Assembly (NCBI RefSeq): GCF_900090275.1
Contig: NZ_LT607755.1
Span: 2,294,001-2,358,000 of the forward strand
Direction of reading: 5' to 3'
DNA length: 64,000 bases
Source: Micromonospora zamorensis
GTDB lineage: Bacteria; Actinomycetota; Actinomycetes; Mycobacteriales; Micromonosporaceae
In this document: in pieces, positions 1-11,655 of the stretch
Numbering within the stretch: the stretch's first letter is position 1
Layout: each line of letters opens with the position of its first letter
Made by a program: the position numbers and the translations under genes
The notes under the pieces: generated by a model
What the model was told of the DNA's origin: nothing
Databases searched by the model: none
The model's input: the letters and a program-made list of their open reading frames with translations, nothing else

Positions 1-135
1 GCCGCGTACCACCTGCGTCTGGTGGCGTCCGAAGCCTTTCCGACGGGAGTGCTGCGCGTCATCTACGCGCCGGGCGTGGCCCCGAACGCGGCCGGCTACG
101 ACGACGTCAAGGACCAGGTGCCGGCCGGAAGCTAG
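1..135 (+). CDS. C-terminal end of an unidentified protein (5' incomplete)
   Basis: Frame 1 is open from the first base of the window to a TAG at 133-135, giving the last 44 residues of a protein that starts outside the window. Codon use (G or C at almost every third position) is that of a real actinomycete gene. The tail contains LRVIYAPG and ends in DQVPAGS; I recognise no motif and cannot name a family. It is co-oriented with the esterase that follows, but 115 bases and a good promoter separate them, so they are probably not one transcript. Confidence 0.6.
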   Translation, partial: AAYHLRLVASEAFPTGVLRVIYAPGVAPNAAGYDDVKDQVPAGS

Positions 136-181
136 TACGCGTCCCACACCCTGACCCACCATTTAATTAGCCCCATCTATA

Positions 182-210
182 TTGACGTTCGGCCTTGGCA
201 ACGACAGGAT
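182..210 (+). promoter_or_regulatory. Probable sigma-70-type promoter of the SGNH esterase
   Basis: TTGACG at 182-187 is followed after 17 bases by CAGGAT at 205-210, close to the actinomycete housekeeping consensus TTGACR-N17-18-TAGRRT. It lies in a locally AT-richer stretch (from about 163) and about 40 bases upstream of the esterase ATG. A purine-rich ribosome site, GGGAGA, follows at 241-246. Confidence 0.5.
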
Positions 211-250
211 CTTGGCACCACCCCCACTGTGATCCCGTCTGGGAGACGCC

Positions 251-1144
251 ATGAACCGTCCTCGCCTGCCCCTCCTGCGGTCAGCCACCCGGCTGGCCGC
301 ACTCGCACTGGCCACCGCCGGCGTGCTGCTCACCGTCGCCACACCCGCCAGCGCGGCCGTGCCCGCCGGCCGCTACGTCGCGCTGGGCGACTCGTACGCC
401 GCTGGTCCGCTGATCCCCACCCAGGTCGACCTGAACTGCCTGCGGTCCAACCGCAACTACCCGTCGCTGGTGGCCACGGCCGCCAGCTCGTCGTCGTTTG
501 CCGACGTGAGCTGTTCCGGGGCCACCACGGAGGACATCCTCTCCGGCGGCAGCGGCGCGCTGGGCATCGCACTGCCGCCACAACTGAACGCGGTCACGTC
601 GAACACGTCGCTGGTGACGGTGCAGATCGGCGGCAACGACATCGGCTTCTCCGGCATCATCACCGACTGCGCGGAGGCGAGCCTCAGCAGCCCGCTCGGC
701 TCGCCGTGCAAGAACCGTTTCACCGCCGGAGGTGTCGACCAGTTGCAGGCGAGGATCGTCGCCGCGACGCCGAAGGTGACAGCGGTGCTTCAGGCCGTCC
801 GCCGGGCCGCGCCGGGCGCGCGGGTCGTGGTGCTGGGATACCCGGCGATCCTGCCGGACTCCGGGTACGGGTGCTGGCCCGTCGTTCCGATCGCCTACCA
901 GGACGTGCCGTACCTGCGGGGCGTCGAAAAGTCGCTCAACGCCATGCTGGCCAGCGCCGCAGGCGCCAACGGCGCCACCTACGCCGACGTCTACACCCCG
1001 TCGATCGGCCGCGACACGTGCAAGAGCAGTGGCACCCGGTGGGTCGAGGGGCTGGTGCCCCAGAACGCGGCCGCCCCGTTCCACCCGAACGCCCGGGGTG
1101 AGCAGGGCATGGCCACGGCCGTGCTCGCCAAGCTGAACAGCTGA
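251..1144 (+). CDS. Secreted SGNH/GDSL-family esterase or lipase
   Basis: A 297-residue exported hydrolase of the SGNH superfamily, expected to cleave acyl or ester bonds outside the cell. Residues 1-36 form a Sec signal peptide (two arginines, hydrophobic core, cut near ASAA). Block I is GDSYAAG with Ser48 as nucleophile; GGND puts Asn129 in the oxyanion hole; FHPN near the C-terminus supplies His278. Several cysteines (for example Cys63 and Cys88) suggest the disulfide-stabilised form seen in Streptomyces extracellular lipases of this family. The start follows a GGGAGA site by 4-5 bases. A perfect hairpin follows the stop and a tetR gene converges on it. Substrate cannot be told from sequence; phospholipase activity is possible. 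Confidence 0.88.
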   Translation: MNRPRLPLLRSATRLAALALATAGVLLTVATPASAAVPAGRYVALGDSYAAGPLIPTQVDLNCLRSNRNYPSLVATAASSSSFADVSCSGATTEDILSGGSGALGIALPPQLNAVTSNTSLVTVQIGGNDIGFSGIITDCAEASLSSPLGSPCKNRFTAGGVDQLQARIVAATPKVTAVLQAVRRAAPGARVVVLGYPAILPDSGYGCWPVVPIAYQDVPYLRGVEKSLNAMLASAAGANGATYADVYTPSIGRDTCKSSGTRWVEGLVPQNAAAPFHPNARGEQGMATAVLAKLNS

Positions 1145-1162
1145 CCCGGCCCGCGATCGGTT

Positions 1163-1196
1163 GAACCTGCCCCGTCGGCAACGGCGGGGCAGGTTC
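1163..1196. terminator. Bidirectional terminator between esterase and tetR
   Basis: Perfect 12-bp stem, GAACCTGCCCCG at 1163-1174 pairing with 1185-1196, around a 10-base loop. It lies 18 bases after the esterase stop and 12 bases beyond the stop of the converging tetR gene, so it can serve both. There is no U-tract, as usual in actinomycetes. Confidence 0.7.
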
Positions 1197-1208
1197 GCGG
1201 CTGCCGTC

Positions 1209-1922
1209 TCAGCGACGTGGCGATGCCCAGCCGCGCTGGTGCAGGCGTTCGATGCCGTCCAGCAGCAGGTCCAGCGCGAACTCGAACTCGAACTGGTCGT
1301 CACAGCCCTGCCCCAGGACGGACTCGTCGTCGTGCGACGCCGCCATGGCGATCTCCGCGACATGCGGGAACCTGGCCGCGATCTCCGGTGGTAGGGCCGC
1401 CGGCGGTGGGGCCGGGTCGGTCCTGCCGGATCGACCGGCGCGCCGGGAGTCGTCGAAGAGTTCCTGGCTGAAACCCAGAATTCGGCTGCCCATCGCGTGC
1501 ATCACGTGGTGCGCGAGATCGACGGAGAATCCGCCGGCCCGGAACGCCCCGATCATGGAGTCGAGGTAGGCCAGGACGGCCGGCGTCGCCATGTTCCGCG
1601 TCTCGATCGCCAGCGGCGCCCAGGGATGGCGCAGCAGCACCTGCCGCGCCGAGAGGATGCGCTGGCGGACCGCGTGCTTCCAGTCGGCCCCGGGCACGGG
1701 CGGGTCGATCTCACCGACGACCACGTCGATCATGCCGTCGAGCAACTCGTCCTTGTTGGCCACGTGCTTGTAGAGGGCCATCGGCACGACGCCCAGGTCC
1801 TGGGCGAGGTTGCGCATGCTGAGGGACTCGATCCCGGCCTCGTCGGCGAGCGCGACGGCGGCGCGCAGGATCCGGTCCCTGCTCAGCGGCGTACGGCGCA
1901 GCGTCTCAGCCTGCTCAGCCAT
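1209..1922 (-). CDS. TetR-family repressor with tetracycline-repressor-like C-terminal domain
   Basis: A 237-residue one-component regulator. Residues about 13-60 carry the TetR helix-turn-helix (ILRAAVALADEAGIESLSMR followed by LAQDLGVVPMALYKHV), and the rest resembles the TetR_C_1 ligand-binding and dimerisation domain. It is divergent from the medium-chain dehydrogenase at 2036 across a 113-base gap that holds two similar dyads (1972-1986 and 2004-2018). The arrangement strongly suggests that it represses that dehydrogenase and possibly itself. The inducer is unknown, probably a small electrophile or a product related to the dehydrogenase substrate. Confidence 0.88.
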   Translation of the reverse strand: MAEQAETLRRTPLSRDRILRAAVALADEAGIESLSMRNLAQDLGVVPMALYKHVANKDELLDGMIDVVVGEIDPPVPGADWKHAVRQRILSARQVLLRHPWAPLAIETRNMATPAVLAYLDSMIGAFRAGGFSVDLAHHVMHAMGSRILGFSQELFDDSRRAGRSGRTDPAPPPAALPPEIAARFPHVAEIAMAASHDDESVLGQGCDDQFEFEFALDLLLDGIERLHQRGWASPRR

Positions 1923-1964
1923 CTCGCTCCTCGTCGTCGGGCGGGCATTCGAACCCTAATCCCC

Positions 1965-2018
1965 TTGACAGGTGTACGCCGTATACCTACCGTTCTCTCC
2001 AAGGTGTACGGCGTACAC
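1965..2018 (+). promoter_or_regulatory. Dehydrogenase promoter with two TetR-type operator dyads
   Basis: A perfect -35 TTGACA lies at 1965-1970, with a plausible -10 TACCGT at 1988-1993 (17-base spacer). Dyad O1, GTGTAC-GCC-GTATAC (1972-1986), fills the spacer. Dyad O2, GTGTAC-GGC-GTACAC (2004-2018), has perfect 6-bp arms and lies just downstream. The two centres are 32 bp apart, about three helical turns, so two dimers could bind the same face and block RNA polymerase. Confidence 0.7.
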
Positions 2019-2035
2019 CAGGGGAGGGGAGAGGG

Positions 2036-3019
2036 ATGAAGGCCATCGTTCAGGACCGATACGGTCCGCCGGAAACGCTCACACTCACGGACGTGGAGAC
2101 GCCGGTGCCTGCCGCCGACGAGGTGTTGGTGCGGGTGGAGGCCGCCGCGCTCAACGCGTACGACTGGCATGCCATGCGAGGCGACCCACGAATGGCCCGG
2201 TTGGCGATGGGCCGGTCGAGGCCCCGCGCGCGCATCCGTGGCCGGGACTTCGCCGGGCGGGTCGAGGCCGTCGGCGCCAGCGTTCGGCAGGTCCGCCCGG
2301 GTGATGCCGTCTTCGGCGACCTCGGTGACGCCAACGGCGCGTTCGCCGAGTACGTGTGCGTGTCCGAGACCCTGGTCGCGACGGCGCCGGCGAACCTGAC
2401 GCCGCAGCAGGCGGCGGCCCTGCCGCTGGCCGGCATCACCGCGCTCATGGGTCTTACCAGCGCCGGGCGGGTCGAGCCAGGCCACCGCGTTCTCATCAAC
2501 GGTGCCTCCGGTGGCGTCGGCACGCTGGCGGTCCAACTGGCCACGGTGCTCGGCGCGAGCGTGACCGCCGTGTGCAGCACCCGCAACGTCGATCTGGTCC
2601 GGTCGCTCGGTGCCGAGAACGTCGTCGACTACACGCGTGACGACTTCGCCCGCGACACCCGTCGCTACGACGTCGTGTTCGACCTGGTCGGCAACCGTTC
2701 CCTCGCGGCGCTCCGACGGGTCCTGACCCCGACCGGGACGCTGGTGCTCTCCGGCGGCGGTGTGTACCGGGGCGGCAGCCTCATCGGCCCGGTCGGGCTC
2801 ATCGCGCGTGGGCGGCTGCTGGCACCCTTCGTCCGACAGCGCATCGTCGTCCTCGCGGCGGTGCCCGGTCGGCAGCACCTCGACGCGCTCCGCGCCCACG
2901 TCGAAACCGGCCGCCTCACCCCGGTCATCGACCGGACCTATCCGCTGCGCGAGGTGCCCCAGGCCATGCGATACCTGGAGACCGAACACGCGCGGGCCAA
3001 GGTCGTCATCACCGTCTGA
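2036..3019 (+). CDS. Zinc-independent quinone-oxidoreductase-like alcohol dehydrogenase (MDR superfamily)
   Basis: A 327-residue medium-chain dehydrogenase/reductase. The N-terminal GroES-like part has GRDFAGRVEAVG and a PGDAVFGD turn. The Rossmann part has the nucleotide-binding stretch INGASGGVGTLAVQLA, and no cysteine-rich structural zinc loop is visible, so it resembles NADPH:quinone reductases and enoyl reductases of this superfamily. It starts at ATG 2036 behind a GGGGAGGGGAGAGGG site. The divergent TetR gene and paired operators mark it as an inducible, substrate-responsive enzyme, probably for reductive detoxification of quinones or alpha,beta-unsaturated carbonyls. The exact substrate is not readable from sequence. 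Confidence 0.85.
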   Translation: MKAIVQDRYGPPETLTLTDVETPVPAADEVLVRVEAAALNAYDWHAMRGDPRMARLAMGRSRPRARIRGRDFAGRVEAVGASVRQVRPGDAVFGDLGDANGAFAEYVCVSETLVATAPANLTPQQAAALPLAGITALMGLTSAGRVEPGHRVLINGASGGVGTLAVQLATVLGASVTAVCSTRNVDLVRSLGAENVVDYTRDDFARDTRRYDVVFDLVGNRSLAALRRVLTPTGTLVLSGGGVYRGGSLIGPVGLIARGRLLAPFVRQRIVVLAAVPGRQHLDALRAHVETGRLTPVIDRTYPLREVPQAMRYLETEHARAKVVITV

Positions 3020-3146
3020 CGTGCTGTTTCGCCATCGGTGTCGACGGTGGGGGCGGTCCGGACGCGGCCGGTCGCGCGCACCCACGAGGACGGTCGACCG
3101 ACCGGGTGGTGCTTGAGATCGGGAAGTCCGGGGTACCGAAAGCTTC

Positions 3147-4592
3147 ATGCCGAGTGTGGGGCAAGTCGTCGGAGACCGTTACCGTCTGGTCGAAAGCATC
3201 GCCAGTGGCGGTATGGGCGACGTGTGGCGAGCCGTCGACGAAACCCTGGACCGCTGTGTGGCGATCAAGATGCTGCAACCTCGGCTGGTCACCGACGCCG
3301 GCTTCGGCGAGCGGTTCCGCCGCGAGGCCCGGGCGATGGCGGCCCTGCGTCACCCGGGCGTCGCCCAGGTCTACGACTACGGCGAGGTGTCGCATGCCGG
3401 AGCGCCGGTCCTCGCCTACATCGTGATGGAATGCGTGCAGGGGCAGCCCCTATCGCAGCGGATCGCCGAGGTCGGCCGGCTGGATGTGGCCGAGGCGATG
3501 TCGATCGCCGCGCAGACCGCCCGTGCCCTCCAGGCGGCCCACGACGCCGGGGTCGTCCACCGGGACGTCAAGCCCAGCAACCTGATCATCGAGCCGGACG
3601 GCCACGTCGTCCTCGTCGATTTCGGCGTCGCGGTGACGCAGGAGGCGGTGAGCCTGACCGCTACGAACCAGGTCGTCGGCACCGCCCTGTACATGGCTCC
3701 GGAGCAGATCGCGAAGAACGAGACCTCTTCGGCGATCGACATCTACGCGCTGGGCGCCGTCGTCTACCACTGCCTCGCCGGCCGGCCGCCGCACCAGGGC
3801 GAGACCGCCCTCGCGGTGGCGCTGCGGCACCTCGGAGAGGAACCGCCTCCGCTGCCCGAGGACGTTCCGGACGCGGTCCGGCGGCTGGTCGCCACCGCGA
3901 TGGCCAAGGAGCCCGCCCACCGCTTTCCGACGGCGGCGGCCATGGCCACGGCGGCGCAGGCGGTCACCGACCCGTCAGATGAGTTGCTGCGGACCGCCAC
4001 CGCGGCGACCTCGATCGCGGTGCCCGCCGAGCAGCGGGTTGCCCGGCGCTCAGCCCTCGGCGGCGCGGAGCGGCGGGCGCGTCGGGCGGGCAGCCCTGGG
4101 ACCACCGGGCTCGCGGTGCTCCTCGGATCGCTGGCCGCCGCGGCTGCCGTCCTGGTGTTCGCCGATCCCACCGGGATGATGACGGGCCCGACCGGGCGGC
4201 CGTCGACCCCTCCCGCGGTGCCACCCGCGGTGTCGCCAACGGTGCCGCCGCAGGGGGAGCCCGGCCCCGGTGTCGGCGGTGGCGAACCGGCCACCCGTGA
4301 CTCCGCGGGTCTGCCGGTGCGGGCACCCGGATCTCCGACCCCGACGGCCACCGGCTCAGCGGGCGGGGCCGCGGCGAGCCCGTCGGCGTCGCCCGGTGGG
4401 GGCACTGTGGATACGCCCGAGCCCACCACGTCCGAGAGTGCCCCGGCTGAACCGACGGGAGCCCCGACGGGTGAGACGACGGAGGAACCGACGGACGAAC
4501 CAGGTTCGGATGAGACCGACGAGCCGTCGACCGAGGAGTCGGCGGCGGGGGATGAGTCGGCGGCGGGGCAGACCGCACGACCGCAGGTGTAG
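3147..4592 (+). CDS. Membrane-anchored eukaryotic-type Ser/Thr protein kinase
   Basis: A 481-residue PknB-type kinase. The kinase domain spans about residues 10-275: glycine loop SGGMGDVW, catalytic Lys41 in VAIKML, HRDVKPSN with Asp140, DFG at 158 and an APE motif after the activation segment, so it should be active. One membrane helix lies near 320-341. The extracytoplasmic tail of about 140 residues is rich in Pro, Thr, Ser, Glu and Gly and has no PASTA repeats, so it may be a wall-spanning or disordered sensor. No strong ribosome site precedes ATG 3147. It converges on the xylanase gene with a shared hairpin between. Substrates are unknown. Confidence 0.9.
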   Translation: MPSVGQVVGDRYRLVESIASGGMGDVWRAVDETLDRCVAIKMLQPRLVTDAGFGERFRREARAMAALRHPGVAQVYDYGEVSHAGAPVLAYIVMECVQGQPLSQRIAEVGRLDVAEAMSIAAQTARALQAAHDAGVVHRDVKPSNLIIEPDGHVVLVDFGVAVTQEAVSLTATNQVVGTALYMAPEQIAKNETSSAIDIYALGAVVYHCLAGRPPHQGETALAVALRHLGEEPPPLPEDVPDAVRRLVATAMAKEPAHRFPTAAAMATAAQAVTDPSDELLRTATAATSIAVPAEQRVARRSALGGAERRARRAGSPGTTGLAVLLGSLAAAAAVLVFADPTGMMTGPTGRPSTPPAVPPAVSPTVPPQGEPGPGVGGGEPATRDSAGLPVRAPGSPTPTATGSAGGAAASPSASPGGGTVDTPEPTTSESAPAEPTGAPTGETTEEPTDEPGSDETDEPSTEESAAGDESAAGQTARPQV

Positions 4593-4665
4593 GGCGTGTT
4601 TCGGAAGCGCTGGCCGGCCTGCGCCGGGAACGCCGAGGCGAGGTGGGGACGTACCCGTGGCACGG

Positions 4666-4699
4666 CTCTGGCGTGGCGGCCGGGGCCGCCACGCCAGAG
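4666..4699. terminator. Bidirectional terminator between kinase and xylanase
   Basis: A perfect 15-bp stem (CTCTGGCGTGGCGGC at 4666-4680 with 4685-4699) closes a CGGG tetraloop. It lies 74 bases after the kinase stop and 25 bases beyond the stop of the converging xylanase gene. Confidence 0.8.
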
Positions 4700-4723
4700 T
4701 GTGATTGTCAGGAGCTGACCAGG

Positions 4724-5981
<1,258 letters not shown>

Positions 5982-6184
5982 CACGCTGGCAACGTCGCGG
6001 CGACCGGCCGTCTGCCGTGGGAGCGGTATCTATCCAGGTCAGTAGTCGATCAGAAGCCGAGACGCTCTCCCTGGGAGCTGTGTCGGTCGATGAGCACGCG
6101 AGAAGAGCCTGCCGAGAACTTCCGGAGACTTTCCGGACCGCAATCACCCGGCGGTCAAAGGGTGCGAGGCAGGCAGGAGCCCGG
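5982..6184. other. Gene-free stretch between xylanase promoter and ECF sigma gene
   Basis: Together with 5756-5981 this makes 429 bases without a gene. The part nearer the xylanase holds its leader, promoter and palindrome. In 5982-6184 I see no open frame with convincing codon use and no clear hairpin. It would contain the 3' end of the sigma factor transcript. Confidence 0.5.
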
Positions 6185-7327
6185 TCAGCTCCGGAGGGCG
6201 TTGAGCCGCGCGGCCTGGCGGGTCAGGTGGTCGCGCTCGGCCAGGTTGGCGGCCCTCCGGGCCGCCTCGGCGTACAGCCGCGCCGCCGTCGCCGCGCCGC
6301 CGTCGCGCTCGTGCAGGTAGGCCGCGACCGCCGTGTAGCGGGGCAGTGCGTCGTCCAGTGTCGCGAGCGCCGCGAGGCCGGCGCGCGGGCCGTCGGCCTC
6401 GCCGACGGCGACCGCGCGGTTGAGCCGGACGATCGGGCTGTCGGTCAGCAGCGCGAGTTCGTCGTACCACTCGACGATCTGCACCCAGTCGGTCTCCCCG
6501 GCGGTCGGAGCGTCGGCGTGCAGCGCCGCGATGGCGGCCTGGGCCTGGAACTCGCCCAGTCGGTCCCGGGCGAGGGCCGCCTGGAGGATTCCGACGCCCT
6601 CGGCGATCAACGCGGTGTCCCATCGGCCGCGGTCCTGCTCGGCCAGCGGCACCAGGCTGCCGTCGGCCGCCCTCCGGGCGGCGCGCCGGGCGTGGTGCAG
6701 CAGCATGAGGGCGAGCAGCCCCGCCACCTCGGGGTGGTCGATCGCGGCCGCGAGCTGCCGGGTGAGCCGGATGGCTTCGGCGGCGAGGTCGACGTCGCCG
6801 AAGTAGCCCTCGTTGAAGACCAGATAGAGGACGCGCAGCACGGTGGCGACGTCACCGGGCTGGTCGAACCGCACTCCGGAGACGGTGCGCTTGGCCCGGC
6901 TGATGCGCTGCGCCATGGTCGCCTCGGGCACCAGGTAGGCCTGGGCGATCTGGCGGGTGGTCAACCCGCCGACGGCGCGCAGCGTGAGCGCGACCGCTGA
7001 CGACGGCGTCAGCGACGGGTGGGCGCACAGGAAGTAGAGCTGGAGCGTGTCGTCCACCGCCGGGGTGGGGCCGGGCGGAGGTTCCTCGTCGACGAGGTCC
7101 TCACGCCGACGGCGGGCCGCGTCCGCCCGGGTCGCGTCGAGGAACCGGCGCCAGGCCACGGTGACGAGCCAGCCCTTCGGGTCCCGTGGCGGGTCGGCCG
7201 ACCAGACGCGGATCGCCTCGACCAGCGCATCCTGTACGGCGTCCTCGGCCGCCGCGAAGTCAGCTCCGCGGCGGACGAGGACCCCGAGCACACTCGGCGT
7301 GAGGCTCCGGATCAGTGCCTCGTTCAC
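6185..7327 (-). CDS. ECF RNA polymerase sigma factor, ECF42-type with long C-terminal extension
   Basis: A 380-residue sigma factor with region 2 (about residues 10-80, EDAVQDALVEAIRVW), region 4 (about 120-170, LTTRQIAQAYLVPEATMAQR) and about 200 helical C-terminal residues. This extension (DUF6596/TPR-like) defines the ECF42 group, which is controlled without an anti-sigma factor and is encoded beside DGPF (YCII-related) proteins, exactly as here. I choose the GTG at 7327, whose GTGA overlaps the stop of the DGPF gene, over an in-frame ATG at 7375 inside that gene: the overlap implies translational coupling. A matching ECF42 promoter precedes the pair. The inducing signal is unknown. Confidence 0.88.
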   Translation of the reverse strand: MNEALIRSLTPSVLGVLVRRGADFAAAEDAVQDALVEAIRVWSADPPRDPKGWLVTVAWRRFLDATRADAARRRREDLVDEEPPPGPTPAVDDTLQLYFLCAHPSLTPSSAVALTLRAVGGLTTRQIAQAYLVPEATMAQRISRAKRTVSGVRFDQPGDVATVLRVLYLVFNEGYFGDVDLAAEAIRLTRQLAAAIDHPEVAGLLALMLLHHARRAARRAADGSLVPLAEQDRGRWDTALIAEGVGILQAALARDRLGEFQAQAAIAALHADAPTAGETDWVQIVEWYDELALLTDSPIVRLNRAVAVGEADGPRAGLAALATLDDALPRYTAVAAYLHERDGGAATAARLYAEAARRAANLAERDHLTRQAARLNALRS

Positions 7328-7731
7328 TCCGTGATGGTGGGCGGCTCGGTCAGGAACGGGCGCAGTTCGAGCCACTCGTGGATCGGCTTCCCGTCCTTTC
7401 CGGGAGCGGCGGACAGCTCCCCGGCCAGCTCGACGGCGCGTTCGTAGCTGTCGACGTCGATCACCATCCAGCCGGCGATGAGGTCCTTGGTCTCGGCGAA
7501 CGGGCCGTCGGTGACCGGCGGGCGGCCCTCACCGTCGTACCGGACGAACACCCCGTCGGGGGCCAGGGCCTGACCGTCGACGAACTCGCCGGTCTGCTCG
7601 AGCCGTGCCGCGAAGTCGTTCATGTACGCGATGTGCGCCGTGATCTCCTGCGGCGTCCACTGGTCCATGGGTACGTCGTTGACCCCGCTCGGGGCGCCGC
7701 GGTAGTGCTTGAGCAGCAGGTACTTCGCCAT
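7324..7731 (-). CDS. YCII-related DGPF-domain protein, partner of the ECF42 sigma factor
   Basis: A 135-residue single-domain protein of the YciI/DGPF fold with the signature VTDGPFAETKDLIAGW, which gives the family its name. ATG 7731 (MAKYLLLKHYRG) is chosen because GAGGAGA sits 6-7 bases upstream; an earlier in-frame start would add about 27 low-complexity residues. It is the first gene of a two-gene unit and overlaps the sigma gene by four bases. DGPF proteins are typical ECF42 target genes, and an enzymatic or sensory role has been proposed but not settled. Confidence 0.85.
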   Translation of the reverse strand: MAKYLLLKHYRGAPSGVNDVPMDQWTPQEITAHIAYMNDFAARLEQTGEFVDGQALAPDGVFVRYDGEGRPPVTDGPFAETKDLIAGWMVIDVDSYERAVELAGELSAAPGKDGKPIHEWLELRPFLTEPPTITE

Positions 7732-7784
7732 CGTCTTCTCCTCGGTGCGGGTGTCGGGCCCTTCGTGGCCGCCTTCACCCCGGG

Positions 7785-7811
7785 GACGGAGCTGGTCGCC
7801 GGTTCTCGACA
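7785..7811 (-). promoter_or_regulatory. Candidate ECF42-dependent promoter of the DGPF-sigma operon
   Basis: On the minus strand TGTCGA (7811-7806) is followed after 17 bases by CGTC (7788-7785), about 54 bases before the DGPF start. From memory of published work on ECF42 factors, the group recognises TGTCGA at -35 and CG(A/T)C at -10, so this is a full match at suitable spacing and implies autoregulation. Confidence 0.6.
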
Positions 7812-7892
7812 TGGCCGTCCGGATTATTTTTACTCTGGCTCAGGAGCGTGGGTGGAACCGGTCGGACACGGTGGCGCGGGATCGGCGTGAAA

Positions 7893-10659
<2,767 letters not shown>

Positions 10660-10669
10660 CCGCCTGACA

Positions 10670-10716
10670 CCGACGAGCCCCGACCGATCGCTAGTGGATC
10701 GGCCGGGGCTCGTCGG
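10670..10716 (+). terminator. Strong terminator after katG
   Basis: A 20-bp stem with a single mismatch (5' arm 10670-10689, 3' arm 10697-10716) closes a 7-base loop, 10 bases after the katG stop. It should end the furA-katG transcript. Confidence 0.85.
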
Positions 10717-10803
10717 CGTTCACGCCACCCGCGCCACCATCGACGGGCGTCCGGAAAGGCGACTAATCTGTTGCCCCACACTCCATCGATGTGAGGAGAT
10801 GCG

Positions 10804-11481
10804 ATGGCGCGTCGCACCGGCCGGCCTTCCTACCTGTCGGACAAAGCCGACGTGCGCCATCGCCGCGCGACACGCTTCGTGGCGGTCGCGGGGGCGGTCG
10901 CGCTGGTCACCGCCCTGTTGGGTGGGCTGGTCGGCTACCAGGTGGGTCGCCCGGACGCCACCGAGGCGGCCATCGCGACCATCCAGGAGGCCGATGCAAA
11001 GCGGGACGCTCAGCAGATCCTGGAGCTGACCGAAACGGCCCGACGCGTCCGCGACCAGGTCGCCCCCGTCCTGGCCGCCATCAAGACGGAGACGTCAGCC
11101 GGGCGTGCGCCGGATCCGGGCCAGGCGCGCCAATGGCGGGAGACCATGCGCCAGGCAGCCGAGCCGTTCGCTGACCCACCGTCGGGCACCACCGCCACCA
11201 ACGTGGCGCGTGGAGGGTTGCGGGCGGCGATCCAGCAGGCGTCGCTGGCCGTCGACGCGTACGCGCTGGCCGCCGACGTCCCTGCGGCGCAGCGTGCGGC
11301 CCTGCTGGCCGTCACGGCGCGACAGGCGGCCCAGGCGGTGACGATGTGGTCTGTCGCGGCGACCCAGCTCGACCAGGTCAGCGTCGACGCCGGGCACGGC
11401 CATCAGCACGTGTTCCTCGACACAGACTCCCACGAGGGGGCGCTCACGCCGGACGGGGCGCCCGAGGGGACCGGCGGCTGA
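10804..11481 (+). CDS. Single-pass membrane protein with histidine-rich C-terminal tail, function unknown
   Basis: A 225-residue protein I do not recognise. A basic N-terminus (residues 1-22) precedes one hydrophobic helix (about 23-47, ending LVGYQVG), so the rest is probably outside the membrane. Residues about 50-200 are predicted helical, alanine- and glutamine-rich. The C-terminal part contains HGHQHVFLDTDSHEG followed by an acidic, Pro/Gly-rich end; four clustered histidines plus acids could bind metal. The ATG follows GAGGAG by 5 bases. It stands alone between the katG terminator and the amino acid transporter. A link to peroxide or metal stress is only suggested by position. Confidence 0.75.
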   Translation: MARRTGRPSYLSDKADVRHRRATRFVAVAGAVALVTALLGGLVGYQVGRPDATEAAIATIQEADAKRDAQQILELTETARRVRDQVAPVLAAIKTETSAGRAPDPGQARQWRETMRQAAEPFADPPSGTTATNVARGGLRAAIQQASLAVDAYALAADVPAAQRAALLAVTARQAAQAVTMWSVAATQLDQVSVDAGHGHQHVFLDTDSHEGALTPDGAPEGTGG

Positions 11482-11655
11482 GCGGCGCTTTGCTGCTTGA
11501 TGTCTGGTTCGACTGCGGGCGCTGCTGCCGTGGCGGCCGGACGGCCGCTCAAGATCTGGGAGTGGTCGGCCGGATCGGGTACGGTCGCTTATCGCAAAGT
11601 CTATGAACCAGATTGGCTTTCTGTGCAAGGGAAGCCGCATCGGAGGGACACAGCC

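Noticed and set aside
3113..3139. Promoter before the Ser/Thr kinase gene (TTGAGA and TACCGA)
   Set aside because: The spacer is only 15 bases and the match is poor; not reported as a feature.
7328..7375. Longer start (ATG 7375) for the ECF42 sigma factor
   Set aside because: It would place 16 extra residues inside the DGPF gene; the GTG at 7327 makes a classic stop-start overlap and gives a usual ECF N-terminus.
11533..11548. GCGGCC/GGCCGC hairpin after the His-rich membrane protein gene
   Set aside because: Only 6 pairs with a 4-base loop in a GC-rich stretch; too weak to call a terminator.
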